A stretch of DNA of 64,000 nucleotides from Endothia cerciana (taxonomy: Eukaryota; Ascomycota; Sordariomycetes; Diaporthales; Cryphonectriaceae), in assembly GCA_026119935.1 (NCBI GenBank), contig JALRMH010000007.1:186001-250000 (forward strand). The letters are read 5' to 3'. Shown piece by piece: positions 46,963-58,867 of the stretch. The notes below the pieces were generated by a model. That model saw only the letters and a program-made list of their open reading frames with translations, was not told where the DNA came from and searched no databases. Every line of letters begins with the position of its first letter. Position 1 is the stretch's first letter. A program made the translations under genes and the position numbers.

Positions 46963-49105
46963 CTAGTCCTCTAGCACGCCCTCCCCGAAGACCAGAGGCT
47001 GCACATCCGCGGCCGCTGCACCCACCGTAGCCCGCCTGTTCGGCCTCCTGCCGAAGTTGTATGCGGCTGCATTCTGCATCCGGTTGTTGAGGTACGACGA
47101 GGCCTCCTGGAACTGCCCCGTCTGCTTGGCTGTCTCCACCGCCGCCGCGCCCTGCGTCACGCCGATGAGCTCGTCCGTCACGTAGGAGCGGCCCGCCACG
47201 TCGTGCTCCTGCCAGGTCGTGTCCCATGATTTTATCTGTTTGAAAGTTTGTCAATGGCCGGAACGAGAGGCTTGGAGGGGTGCTAGAGGGGATGGCAGAT
47301 GGGGCTACCTACCGTCCACACACACTTCTGCTTCGCACCGCCCGCTTTAGCAGCCGCAGTTCGGAAGGCCGTGTCTTTCCGAAAAATAGCACCCTCAGGC
47401 TGGGCAGCGATGCGACCATGTTCCGGGACAAGCGCGGCCTCGTACTCGATGCCTCGGAACGACAGCGAAAACTTCGTCGTGGATGGCGTGTTCGCCGGGT
47501 CTGCCGGGTTGGGTACCGTAGTGGCCGCCGTGACCGAGATCTCGGTGACCTCGAGCAGCGTACCGCGGTTCTTCTCCTTGGGCCGAATAGGATCTCCTAT
47601 ATGTATCATCTCGGCACCAAGGAAGACGCCACCATAGGAGGACTGATTCTTGGGCTGTTTCGGTCCCGCAGGCAGTTTGTTAAAGGTCGACCAGGACCCG
47701 TCGATCTCTATGGCTGCTATCTTCGACGCCTCGAGCCCGATGATCTCACTCCTCCCTGCGTACGTGGGATCATTCAGCAGGCTCTGCCAGTTGACCTGGT
47801 CAAATATCTTCTGCTGTAGAATGGGGATTGACATGGCTGGAACACTGAAAGTAAGGAATGGCCGCATCTGAACCGCCTGCTTTTGTACGTCGGGCAGATT
47901 GAGCAGCTGGTGTCCGAGTGGCACGACTGTGTATGTCGTAGTCTTGCCGGCGCCCACCTGCCGGATGACGCCGATTCTCCATGCTGGTTCCTGCTGATAC
48001 CAAACCATCTCGCCCCGCCGAAACAATGTCGGCTCGTCATTCAGAGCTGGGTGACGAGCCGGCACCACAGCAGCTGGTGGAGCCTCCGGGGCAGGAGCTG
48101 CATCCGCAGCTGGAGCCGGGGCCGGAGCCGGGGCCGGAGCCGGAGCAGGAGCCGGAGCAGGAGCCGGAGCAGGAGCTGGTGCTGGAGCTGGTGCTGGTGC
48201 TGGAGCTGGTGCTGGTGCTGGTGCTGATTTTGGGGCGGCAGTCTTCTTCGTTGTCTTGATAGCAGCCGCGGCCAGATCCTTGGCTGCCTTCGTACTGGCG
48301 GCGGCCGAGAGCGAAGCCTTCGTCGCCGAAGCAGGGGCAGCGGCGGCGGCGGCGGCAGCAGCCTTCTTCTTCGGTGCAGAGGCAGCCTTGGTGCTCTTCT
48401 TCGTCGTGGTCTTGGTCTCAGTGCCTGCTAGTGCCAGTTTGGTGCCCTCAAGTGCAGTGGCCTGTTCGTCCATCTTTTCCCTAAACGTCTTGGGTATCTG
48501 TCTGCCTGTTGCCCGATGGCATGGCTTGCAAGGACATTGTTTGTGGTCCTCAGAATCGCTCAGTAACCACAATACATGCGGTATGAACTCATACGGATGC
48601 TTGTACAGAAATTCGTCTGTGAAACCTTGTGGGTGGCCGTACATGCAGGCCTGCATGTTTGGTCCTATGTGATCTCAGCCCAGCTCGATACCCGACCGCA
48701 AGTAGAGGAGAGGAAAAAAGTGACGCCCGCTCACCTCCAGGGTTAAGCCACCTCAAGCAGAAGCCTTCAGGAAACAGGGCCTGATACTGGACACCTGTAG
48801 AGGGCCGTTAGCGGTAGCGTAGACAAGAGGGGTTAAGGCTGCTTAACTTTCGGCCACGCGAGCTGCTCCGACAGCCCAGTGCCCACAGCCGCCTTCCACT
48901 GCGCCAATTTCTTCCTCGTCCCTTCGTCCGGGACCTGGCTGATGTCCTCGGGTATGGGATCGCTAACTTGTGTAACGGGTGTACCGCTCTTCAGCCTTCC
49001 GTTGATCTCGTCTGTTGCCCACACGTGGCCGTCAGAACGGCCAACGTGGACCAGCCTGGCCGAGGTCTGAGCCGTCCCGCCAGCGCCCGCAAAAGGGGCG
49101 TTCAT
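46963..49105 (-). CDS. Clr2-like transcriptional silencing protein
   Basis: Exons 48848-49105, 48735-48786, 47313-48664 and 46963-47235 give 644 residues. The N-terminal part (FPEGFCLRWLNP, YGHPQGFTDEFLYKHPYEFIPHVLWLL, then the CPCKPC zinc-like motif) matches the Clr2 N-terminal 'transil' domain. The second conserved block (RRGEMVWYQQEPAWRIGVIRQV and onward to the C-terminus) matches the Clr2 core. Between them lies a basic Ala/Lys-rich linker and about 19 Ala-Pro dipeptides. In fission yeast Clr2 is part of SHREC, which acts in heterochromatic gene silencing; nuclear location and a similar role are inferred. The 52-base second exon uses the acceptor TCCAG to keep frame. I chose the ATG at 49105 (CCACAATGAAC context); an in-frame ATG at 49261 would add 52 residues. 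Confidence 0.78.
48111..48226 (-). repeat. Ala-Pro dipeptide-coding repeat inside the Clr2-like gene
   Basis: Degenerate GCTCC(A/G/T)GC-type hexamers encode an uninterrupted run of about 19 Ala-Pro pairs, forming an extended rigid linker between the two conserved domains. Length variation between strains is likely. Confidence 0.9.
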
Positions 49106-50798
49106 TGTGGCATGCGTTGTGAATGTGAGCCCATCCGGTTTGACAGAGACAGCCCAATGAGAGGTTGAGATAACGAGGGCGAGAAGGCTCTGTTGCTTCT
49201 TAGATGTATGATTTGTTGGTTGTTGTTTGTATTGGCGTTTGGTCCAAGCTGAACAATGCATGGGTCCAAAAGGTAACCCCCCCCCGGAGAGCTCATGAGC
49301 AGGGGGCGTCCGCTGCTGACATTTAAATGTTAAGACCTGCAGTGGTGCGGCTGATGTTATTTGTTAACAATACAACCCTGGTCAGTCAGTACAAAGGGAA
49401 CCAGAAGACCCTGGATTGAACACTGCAACTTCCTTGACCCTCACAAGTACTCGAAATCATTATTTATGCAAGGATTTACGGGACATGCAGATGTGAAGGC
49501 GTAACGAGACTCGAATGAGATATCTGATATTTTTGGGTGTTTAAGGCTCTGGCGATGGCTAAATGTGAGATGCACTACGTACAATCAAGGCCGCTGGATG
49601 CGTGGCCTGAGCGAGGTAAGAGTGGCTTGGAAAGTTCATATCAACTTAGGCCGTGCTCACTTCTTCTCATTGCACGATACAGAGAGCGAGCCGGCCCGGT
49701 TGAGGATGAGATGAGGGATAGCACCTGTCTCAGCCTCATCCGTGACCGGTGACGATCAGTCGTAGGCTGGTGTCACGCCCGCTTCGTCTCGGCACACACG
49801 GGTCTGGCCATGACATTGTGTTTGACTGGAAGCCTGTCACGGTGGTCACGGCCTCTAGGCTGCTGTGCACGGCGAAAGAGGGCACATGGGTCTCGGCCAG
49901 TCTCGTGGGAAGTCTGGGCGTGCTATGCCGTCCGTGCTTTCAAGTGCCCGAGGGAGATATGCCGCTGTACGAGGGGGTGGCGCCGGGAGATGGAAAGCGG
50001 GGAGGCAAGAAGAAGCTGTCGAAAGGCCAGGCCTCTGCTACGTCGTCTCGGCAGGACTTGACGGCAGCATTGCCAGAGGGCATGTCTGGTGCGCGTCGAA
50101 TTTTTGGGACTCATCATCCATTCCTGAGAATACCTAAGTCATCATCAATACATGTCTACCGTGCGATCGTCCGGATCCATCGAGCCTCCGACGTCGAATC
50201 GAAATAAGGTATCATGACACCAAGCCGATCATCCCCGCGAGAAGAGCTTATAAAGTCACTCTCTTCATCCAACCCACCCCCATCACCAAGGTGTCCAACC
50301 GATCGACGAGTGGGTATAATACCGAATGTGCCCCCCAAGATATAGAAGATCAAGAAAGAAGGCGGAAACCAAAAGCCGAATCAAAGAACATAAATGTCCC
50401 AAAATAATGCCTACGGATCCGCACCATAAAACAATAAACACTATGCACCACGTACGAGTAATTGACGGGTGTATATACATCTCTTAAAAAAGTGTCGAAG
50501 TATATGTGGAAAAGCTTTGCTTTGAGGTTTTTTTTTGGGGTTTTTTTTGGGGGGGGGGTTTCTTTTTGTTGAAAGTAAGGCAAGTAGCCAGCAGCGTCGG
50601 ATATATGGCAAGAAGGTCGCGGACCGTTGTGCTCGCCCAGACTGGATAAGTATGTGATTTTGCCTGCTGTGGAGATTGGCGCTGCCTTCTGAACGGTCAT
50701 TCCGGTGAACTGGATACGGCGAACAAAGTGGTGACGGCAGCTGCTGGCTGGGTATGTTTAGAAGTCAAATGCCGAGTGGGTGTGGGACGAGGACGCCC
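49106..50798. other. Spacer between Clr2-like and SUN genes
   Basis: No recognised gene. It contains mixed T and G runs at 50528-50558, next to the 3' end of the SUN gene. Confidence 0.5.
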
Positions 50799-52280
50799 TT
50801 AGTAGAGCCATGCGGCGGCAACGATGGCCACGACCAGCCCGGCGAATGCTCCCTGAGTTTGTTTGGGGCTGCTGGCGTCGCTCGTCTTGGAGGTCGTAGC
50901 AGCAGGTGCTATTGCCGCTGCCGTAGTAGCACCAGACGAGCTGCCCGAGGGGCTGGCTGTCACCGACTGGTGGCTTGAAGACATGGTGCTGTTGCTAGCG
51001 CCGTCAAATTCCTGGAAGACGCCGCCATGTAGCGTTGAAGAGGCGGCGGTTGTGCTAGGAGAATGATAAGACGACGAAGGCGCAAGGGTGGCGGGAGTGC
51101 TGCTTATGGCTGTGGTAGAGGAAATGGACGTGGTCGTGCTCGAGGGCGAGCTCAAAGTCGTCGGCGGACTGGAGGAGCTTGAGTGCTTTGCGTTCAGGCC
51201 CACCACCAGGACGGCGGACGTGGTCGGCGCCTCTGCCGTCGCCGTCGTTGCCTCTGCCGTCGCCGTCGTTGCCTCTGCAACGGACTTGACCGAGGTCGAG
51301 GTCGACGAGTCTTCACCTGTTGATCCGTCGGTGTTGAATACCACAATGTTGGCGGATCCGGAGGTGACAGTGACAACACAGAAGTCAGCCCCTCCCGCAC
51401 CAGTTGCAGACTCTTCACTGTTGACGACCCCGAAACCGTCTGTGCTGGGATCAATGCTACACGGGAGGCCGACGCAGTCCCCTTCGCACTCAACCTTCAG
51501 CCCAAAGGTAGGTTTGACACCACTGAAGGCACCCGTGTATATCGGATTCCACCCGAGTTTGACGTATGTGCTGCCCGTCGAGTCCTGGTTGGCTCCAGCA
51601 ACGTATGGCGACCAGTTTCCAATCGGTTTCGCACTCGTGCCCCACGCGCAGGCCTCATCAGTGCTGTAGCCTGGTGGGTTGACATAGAAGTGCGCTGCGG
51701 TCGAGTCCCAGTAGCTGGTCCCGGGCACCGCGAGCGTCGCAGTGCTTTCCACGGCGGTCGGGATGAGCATGTTCTCGTTTCCGGGTAGAACAGTCTGGCA
51801 GAAGGCAACGATATCCCCGCAGTTGTTGACGGCGTTCACGTTGCCGATTCCATCGACACAGTATTCCTCGCTTGGGAATGGTTTGCTGATGCTGCCTTCC
51901 TCGTCGCAGTACAGCCCCCCATCCATGGACTCCGGGTACACATAGGTCGTCCCTGGCTTCCACTGGTTCATGAGTTGGCCCGGAGGGCATGCGAAAGGGC
52001 AGTACGAGCCAGCGGTACACTCCTGGTCGGGACTCATGGCCCAGCCCGCATTGGATGAGTCTGGCGTGATAATCACCAGGCCCTCGCTCTCCGGAAAGGC
52101 ACATTGTCCAGCTCTGTTGACGAGCTTGCCCTTCTTGACGAGTTCGGGCTCGTGCCCGTGTGTGTGATTTTTGCCATGCTGGTGGTGCAGGCGGCGGTGA
52201 GATGAACCGGCGACGGCTGGCTGGACCGCCAGGGACAGCAGAGCGGAGCTGACTAGAGCCCTCAGCGTTGTCGACCCCAT
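50799..52280 (-). CDS. SUN-family (GH132) cell-wall protein with GPI signal
   Basis: Intronless, 493 residues. A signal peptide (MGSTTLRALVSSALLSLAVQPAVAG) precedes a short basic stretch with His-rich and KK sites, possibly trimmed by a Kex2-like protease. The SUN domain follows from about residue 55 to 310, with the cysteine signature C-x5-C-x3-C (CTAGSYCPFAC) and a later Cys in GGLYC, as in yeast Sim1, Uth1, Nca3 and Sun4 and Aspergillus Sun1. The region after about residue 315 is Ser/Thr/Ala-rich and probably heavily O-glycosylated. The last roughly 20 residues (GAFAGLVVAIVAAAWLY) form a GPI-attachment signal. Relatives bind or trim beta-1,3-glucan during septation and wall morphogenesis. 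A GPI tail distinguishes this one from the secreted yeast proteins. Confidence 0.9.
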   Translation of the reverse strand: MGSTTLRALVSSALLSLAVQPAVAGSSHRRLHHQHGKNHTHGHEPELVKKGKLVNRAGQCAFPESEGLVIITPDSSNAGWAMSPDQECTAGSYCPFACPPGQLMNQWKPGTTYVYPESMDGGLYCDEEGSISKPFPSEEYCVDGIGNVNAVNNCGDIVAFCQTVLPGNENMLIPTAVESTATLAVPGTSYWDSTAAHFYVNPPGYSTDEACAWGTSAKPIGNWSPYVAGANQDSTGSTYVKLGWNPIYTGAFSGVKPTFGLKVECEGDCVGLPCSIDPSTDGFGVVNSEESATGAGGADFCVVTVTSGSANIVVFNTDGSTGEDSSTSTSVKSVAEATTATAEATTATAEAPTTSAVLVVGLNAKHSSSSSPPTTLSSPSSTTTSISSTTAISSTPATLAPSSSYHSPSTTAASSTLHGGVFQEFDGASNSTMSSSHQSVTASPSGSSSGATTAAAIAPAATTSKTSDASSPKQTQGAFAGLVVAIVAAAWLY

Positions 52281-54482
52281 CGGTGAGGACGCAGTTGGTG
52301 TAATGAACGTGGTGTAAAGATCGTGAGCAGCGTAAAGCCGCAGTCAGAGCCGTGCGCTCTTCGTTCGAAGTTGACTGAAGTTTGTCGGGGTGGGACTGAA
52401 CTGTGGCAGCGGGTGCCGACAGGAGTGTCTTGGGCGTAGGGCGGGACGTATTTGAATTTCGATGTCTTTCAATAGCCTGTCAACAACATGGCTGCATTCC
52501 TCGACGCGAGACAAGACAAACACGGTTGTAGATCGAGAAGACCAACAACAATCCAACCGAGACGACCGAGTGACCAAACGAGTGGACTTTCTGCTGCCAA
52601 GAGCAGAGGGGGAGGGAGAAGGGTCCCGGACACGACTACTAAAAGGAGCGTGAGGAGACTCTCAGAGGAGGAAAGTCAGAGTGACGGTGAGCGAGCGAGC
52701 GTGAAGGCCAGAAAGGGCGGGAAATGATGAAGGAGGCCAATGAGGAAGGCCGGCGCCCCAGGAAATGGGACGCGCCGGCCGCCGTTGGGCTCTAGAAGGA
52801 GGGCGGACACTACAACTCCACCATGAAGCCACCGAGGACGATGAAGCCGCTTCTGCTGGAGACTGGATGCGTCCCGTTTGGCTATCTTTTTGGCTCATCC
52901 AAAGTGGAGGCTGTCAAGCACCCTCGATAGCTCCACGCCAATCGCTTGTCAGGCATGCTGGGCCTCGGGCCCCGTGGCCTCGACTAGCTCCCAACCCAAT
53001 CGAGGTGTCAGCGCCGGTCGGCATCACGGTTCACGGTCTGGCTCCAAGTGGCATGCTCGGGAAATTTGATGATTGAAAAACGGTTTGGCGAACCACACTG
53101 CGCCCCGGGAATGAAATAAGCTCAGGTCACAGCCGGCCTCATTGGGTTAGGGGAGCAGGGGGCCCAACCAGACTCGGTCAAGTCAGGAACGCCACCCCGT
53201 GGGCGGCAGAGACCATCTGCATCAATCTGCAAGGCACACCAATCAGAGGCGGTGCGCAAATTGACGTGACATCGACGGGGTCAGCCCTCGAGATGGGAGC
53301 GCGCATCAGAAAACGGCACAGTGCTACGTAGCATACAGGCAGGCAGGTTCTTTTATTTCGACTGCCGATCGATCAACCACGGGCCGGCTGTAACTTGTCC
53401 TGCTCTGGCGTCTACACACACCGCGCGCGGCCCGGACAGAAGGCATGCAGACGTTGATGAGGATGAGGATGAGGATGAGGGCCAAGGCTCACGTCACCTG
53501 TCTCGGAAGTGCGGGTGGCATTCTGGCGTTCTGGAGTCTGAGGAACGTCGCGACTCGTTACGAGGCCTGGACCCGCCGCTCGCCCTTGATAGCCTGGGCC
53601 CGGTACGTTGCCAAGCCTCCTTTCGTCGGGGGAGGGGAGTGTTGGCGCCGGCTTCATTTCATGTGCCGAATCAGATGGATGATGTCTGCATGAAATTTGT
53701 CAAGGTCAGCTGGGGAGAGGGTTGGAGGACCGCCCAGCCAGCCCCTGGGCACCAAGGCGACAGAACCTTGGGATTCCCAAAGTACCCCTGGTTGACGGCG
53801 GACGAGGCCTAGAGACTGCTCTGATCTCCCGTGATCATCGCTCCGCTGCGAAAGATCGTCGAGCGCCGTTAGGATCACCTACGATCTGGATCACGATGCA
53901 ATGATCATTTTCGGATGTCGGCAGCGCTATGGGGATCTGTATGGATGAAGTCGCAGGAATGCGGACGAGACTGACATTCCTCAAGTCCCCAATCACCTGT
54001 TACAATCCCGTGATCGACGCGCGTCGAACGCGTTCCATTTCAGTTGTATTGCTCGCCCTTAGTGGGCGCTATGAGAAAATTCCGTCAGCAAGAGACTGTA
54101 TTCCGATCAACCGCTTGCACAGAGTGGTCCGATCATCTGTATAACATAACATAGCATGTGCTTGGATAGGTCGGATCACCTACCAGGAGAGATGCCGGCG
54201 GCGGCTGATACGCGGTAGGTATTTACCCTTGGCGCTGGCGGGTCTGTGGCTTGGGTCGAGGCTACGGAAAAGCGAGCCTTGTTGATACGCGAGAGGCAAG
54301 CGAGGTGGAAGGATGTACTGATGTTCGGACAGGGGAATAGACATCGACGCGGGCACAAATCACGTCTGATGACAGCCTGATCCCATTTGAGCACGGGGTG
54401 TACACAGCGTTTTCTCTCCTTCTCGCCCTTTGAATGATGGCGATTCTCCTATTGCATCGCCTCCTCAGCCGCCTTTTCTTGA
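52281..54482. other. Spacer between SUN and PCI genes
   Basis: No supported gene in 2.2 kb. It includes the SUN promoter and a short (GATGAG)n repeat at 53455-53478. Confidence 0.5.
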
Positions 54483-56240
54483 TCACATAAAGCCTGGCTG
54501 GGTCTTAACCCATGCTGGCGCTTCTTGAGGGTCAATGCCCTCCTCATTCAGCCGATCCTGTACAGCCTTGGCAACACTTGGCCATCCCGCCACCAAGGGT
54601 GAGGTTTTCTTCGCACCCATAATCGCGAACTTCCCGCTCGAGTGCGCCAAGAAGCCATGCATCAGGCCCTGCGTGATCAGCGCGGAGACGACCCCTTCGA
54701 CCTCCTTCATCGTGACGGGTAGGTTTCCCCAAAACAGCCCCTCGCTAGGCTTCAGCTTTCGCGGCTTGCCACCTGGCGGCGGCATGAGCAGCGACGAGGT
54801 CGTATCCGCAGCTGCGCTATTCTGTACGGCTATCATGAAGAGGTTGTTGGATCCCGATGTACTACGCTGTTGCTGCTGCTGCTGCGGTCGAGCGGGAACG
54901 TAGCCTTCTAGGCGCTTTTGGACGTATGCGGCTGCTATGTAGACATCGGAGAGGTTGAGTGTGGGCGCGGCCCGGGAATTCTCGCTGGGCAGGGGTGGTT
55001 CGTAGGTTATGAGGAATATGCGCCGGATAAAGGACCGCCAAACCATGGGGCGCAGGCGGAACATGAGAGTGAACAGGATCCCCCTACGGTAAAGCCAATC
55101 TTCGTGGGATGCTATTGCTGCCTGAAAGGCGATGAAATTGCCTTTGCGCAGCGCGGCCATAATAGGGCGGAAGACAGGTGCGAGGGTGGCAGCTTCTGAT
55201 CGTGAGAAGAGGGCTTCGCTTGGAAAGCGGCCGAGCATTATGTTGGATGGAATAAGATAGGTGAGGATGAGTTTGCGGTGTTGTTGCAAGGCTGGCGGAG
55301 TCTGGAGGTAGGCTTCCTGCAGGCATAATGATGCCCTTACGAAGTTGTCGCAATCGAAGTTGAAGCGCCCTAGGTAGTAGAGGTACGTGACGCGTTGTGC
55401 TGCTGGATATAGTTCAAGTGGTGGACCACTTGTAGAGACGTTGAGTAGCAGCTGTGTTGCTAGACGAGACTTGCCACACTACGCAAAGCCGTCAGCCGGT
55501 TACAGCCATCACAAGGGCAAGGTGTGATGTGGAACTTACCGTGAACAAGAGCTTGAGGACAAGATTGGCGAAGATGTAGACTCCAACCTTCTTGCCTTCT
55601 GGCCTTGCATACCTAGTGCTCGACCTATCCGTAAGGCAGGAGGTGAAGACCTTCTGTATGATGTCGGCAGACTGCTCGACCATGGACTTGCTGTCCTCGT
55701 CCCCAGCAACAGCACGCCGGCCTGTCATGAGCTCCGGCCGCCTATGGAGCAACATCACCACCTTCGACAGCGCCTCTGAGAGGGATATGCTGGTCTTGAA
55801 CATGAGACTGCCATACTGCGGATGTGACAGTGCTGTCGCGCATGACCTGTTGTGCTTGTTAGGTATTTCTGGGGAATGATACAGGTTGGGTGGGCAGAAG
55901 AGACGTACGTCAATAGAATGGATAGCACTTCTTGCAATCCCATCAGGTCGTCGAAGTCTGCATCCTTCCAGTAAAGCAGATACTCCTTGATAAATGCGAC
56001 GAAGCTGGGCCACGGCGAGCCAGTGCCCTCTGCAGGGTCATCAGCCTCTGGCATGCAGTTATCGACGAGCTTCTCAACAGCATCCGGCCCTCTGAAACTC
56101 TGCCTGAGCTCATCCCGGAGCTGGAAGTATGAGCCAGCAGTTGGGGTCGGCTCGACCTGCAGCCATGCAGAGAGACTGTCGCCGTCGAGTGAGGTGACAA
56201 AACCTCTTATGGATGTGAGGAATTGTGTGACTAGAGCCAT
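54483..56240 (-). CDS. PCI-domain protein, Csn12/Thp1/PCID2 family
   Basis: Exons 55909-56240, 55540-55846 and 54483-55478 encode 544 residues. The helical N-terminal half (TPR-like repeats, with YASSLFK-like segments VYIFANLVLKLLF and CGKSRLATQLLLNV around the second junction) leads into a C-terminal PCI/winged-helix module. Family landmarks include RVTYLYYLGRFNFDCDNFVRA, TYLIPSNIMLGRFPSE and RRGILFTLMFRLRPMVWRS. Members serve in the TREX-2 mRNA-export complex (Thp1/PCID2 with Sac3) or are listed as COP9 signalosome subunit 12; filamentous fungi usually have one such gene, so the name is uncertain between these. A Gln run (QQQQQQ, from a CAG/CAA tract near 54869-54888) and a Pro/Gly insertion lie within the PCI module. 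Frame is kept through both introns. Confidence 0.87.
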
Positions 56241-56751
56241 CCTTGCGTCAACTCCGATGGATGTAGTCGCGGCGGATCTGGACCTGGTTCAGAGTCGAGC
56301 AGTGGCCACAGCGGTGGGCTTAGCGGGCCTCGGGTAATTGGCGCATAAGTCCTATGACGGCATCCTTGATGATTTTGTTTTGAATGGAAAGACGTCTTTT
56401 GCGACGCACTCGCGGGGTGAAGGACGAGTTGAACTCTTTGTTGGTGTGTTGAAGTGAGTGAGGTTGAAGGTTAATCGTGGACCCGCTGTCCCTCCACAGA
56501 CGGACGATTTGAATGCAATGGCAGTAACTGAAGCAGGGTCAACTTTTTCCTCATTCACGTTTCAACACTCTGACAACAGACTGCACGGAACGGTTTTAAT
56601 CAAGAAATTAGTGCACAATGAATACTTCATTTCTCATATGATGGATAGATGCATTTCTTTCGCATTATACAACGTCGTTCGTTACAAGCTATTTGTACCT
56701 TTGTCCCTGATTCTATCCCCCCTTGAAGAGCCGCCTCCCAATGATCCCCTC
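56241..56751. other. Spacer between PCI and thiolase genes
   Basis: PCI-gene promoter and thiolase 3' flank; nothing else is seen. Confidence 0.5.
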
Positions 56752-58176
56752 CTATACAGACTCAACCCGCTGCACTACCACGGCTGTGGCTGCACCACCA
56801 CCGTTGCAGATCGCCGCAACACCGTATTCGCCTGGCTTGAGCTGGTGCAGGAGTGTCGTGAGGATCCTAGATCCTGAGCTCCCAAGGGCATGACCCAGGG
56901 AAATGGCACCGCCTAATGGGTTGACCTTGGCCCCCTCAAGTCCGAGGATCTGAAAGACAAGCAGTTAGTCATTTGTCATCCGACCCAGGAGTCTGCATGG
57001 TGGCAGGCCTACCTTCTCGTTTGCCTTAATCACAGCAGCGAAGGCCTCGTTGAACTCCCAGATGGCCACCTGTTCCTTCGTGATGCCAGCCCTCTCCAGG
57101 GCAATGGGCACAGCCTTGGCCGGCGCCACCGGGAAGTCAACCGGATCCGTCGCAGCATCCGCAGATCCACATATCCTTGCGAGCACCCTCGATCGTGATC
57201 CGAACTCTTGCGCGATCGCCTTGCTACCAAGCACCAGGGCGCTGGCTCCGTCGTTGAGCGTCGATGAGCTCGCCGCAGTGACTGTACCAGTGCCGTCCTG
57301 GATGAACGCAGGCTTCAGCGTCGGTATCTTCTCCAACTTGACATCCACGTATCCCTCGTCCGTATCGATCACAATCTCCCCCTTTCTCCCCTTGACCGTC
57401 ACCGGCACAATCTCCTCGGCGAACGCCTTGGCCTTCCATGCCGCCTGTGCGCGCTCATACGACTGGATCGCATACTGGTCCTGCATCTCGCGCGTGATCT
57501 CATATTTCTTTGCCGTGTTCTCCGCACAATTCCCCATGTGGATCTGGTCATACACATCCGTCAACCCGTCCTTGATCAGCCCGTCCTCCATCTTGACATG
57601 CCCAAACGCCGGCAGCGAGCTAGCGCGCGGTACGTAGTAGGGCACCTGCGACATATTCTCCATGCCACCGGCGACCTGCGCCTCGGCGAGCCCCAGTTGA
57701 ATGTTCTGCGCGGCGAAGACGACGGCCTTCAGGCCCGATGCGCACACCTTGTTGATGGTGATGGCCTCGACGGAGGGTGGGAGCCCCGCGAACATGGCGG
57801 CCTGCCGGGCCGGGGCCTGTCCTACAGAGGCCTGCAACACGTTGCCCATGTAGACGTCTGTTATTTTGTCGGTTGGCACGCCGGACTTCTCGATGGCGGA
57901 CTTGATCGCGACGGCGCCGAGCCTGGGGGCGGGGACGGTGAGGAAGGAGCCATTGAACTGTGCTCTATGGTTAGATTATAGCACTCGAGCTACGGTAGAG
58001 TATGGACAGCTCACTTTAGCCGTTGGTGTCCTTGAGGCACTCAATATGTATGCATCTCTTATTTCTTGCTGGAGGGCTGTCCTTGCTGAGAAGCGCCGGA
58101 CGGAGCCGGACGCACTTCGGCATGTGACAGTGACGCCAGAGCCATTTCTCAGGGCCGGCCGTAGGCAGGAATACAT
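56752..58176 (-). CDS. Acetyl-CoA C-acetyltransferase, mitochondrial type
   Basis: Exons 58015-58176, 57013-57957 and 56752-56949 encode 434 residues. The N-terminal roughly 38 residues (MYSCLRPALRNG... RRFSA) are Arg/Ser-rich without acidic residues, a mitochondrial presequence ending near an RRFSA-type cleavage site. The thiolase fold follows: nucleophile C126 in NKVCASG, NEAFA, H389 in GGAISLGHALGSSG and C417 in AICNGGGAA. The enzyme interconverts two acetyl-CoA with acetoacetyl-CoA; the mitochondrial form serves ketone and isoleucine/lipid degradation rather than sterol synthesis. The His motif has Ala-Leu where most thiolases have Pro. The start codon lies 691 bases from the divergent RAD6 gene. 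Donors are GTGAGC and GTAGGC. Confidence 0.94.
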
Positions 58177-58867
58177 TGTGGACTCGAGATGGGACGTATG
58201 GGGGACTGGAGAAGGCAAGGCGCAAGTAAATAAATAAAAGCAGAGCAAAGGAAGAGATCACGAAAGAGCAAAAGAGCTTGACCGAAGGTGGCTCCTCAGT
58301 AGTTGGGGTGCTCCGAGGTGTTTGGAGACGAGATCACATCCTCGGCAATATGGTACAGTAGTTCTTGCATTACTTGAGCCTCCATTATCCGCTGCCGTCT
58401 GTCCAGCTGGGTCACGCGCCTGGATCTCACTTGATAGACTAGTATCCTACAGGCTTGACTGTATGGAATTGACTTCAAAAATACGCCCCCCTCCCCCCCC
58501 CCCCCACAAGGACTTCGCATCACCTTCTTCCAGAGTCAAGCTAGAAACTGCGTACGGGTTGACGCTGAGGGGGACTGCGGTTAGGGTCCTGGTTTTGTTT
58601 GGTACTCTGTAAGCTGGGGGCTGCTTTGATTGGTGCCCACTGCGCCACTCTTTCGCCCCTGGAGTGTTGCAGCTATCTGCTATCGATACCGACCTCTACG
58701 GGCGGACTGATTTCACTTCCTCCTTGACACCCCGCGATCCTCTAAACGACACCAGTGCAAGCCAACAAAAGCAACCAACGACGCAACTCCTGTTCGGCCA
58801 TCTCACTTGGTGGTTCTCTGCATCGAAATTTCCCGCTTTTTGTCATAACCCCTCCAGCCTCGTCACC
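58177..58867. promoter_or_regulatory. Divergent promoter region, thiolase and RAD6
   Basis: Start codons face away from each other across 691 bases. The spacer contains a 13-base C run (58493-58505). No specific factor site is called. Confidence 0.5.
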
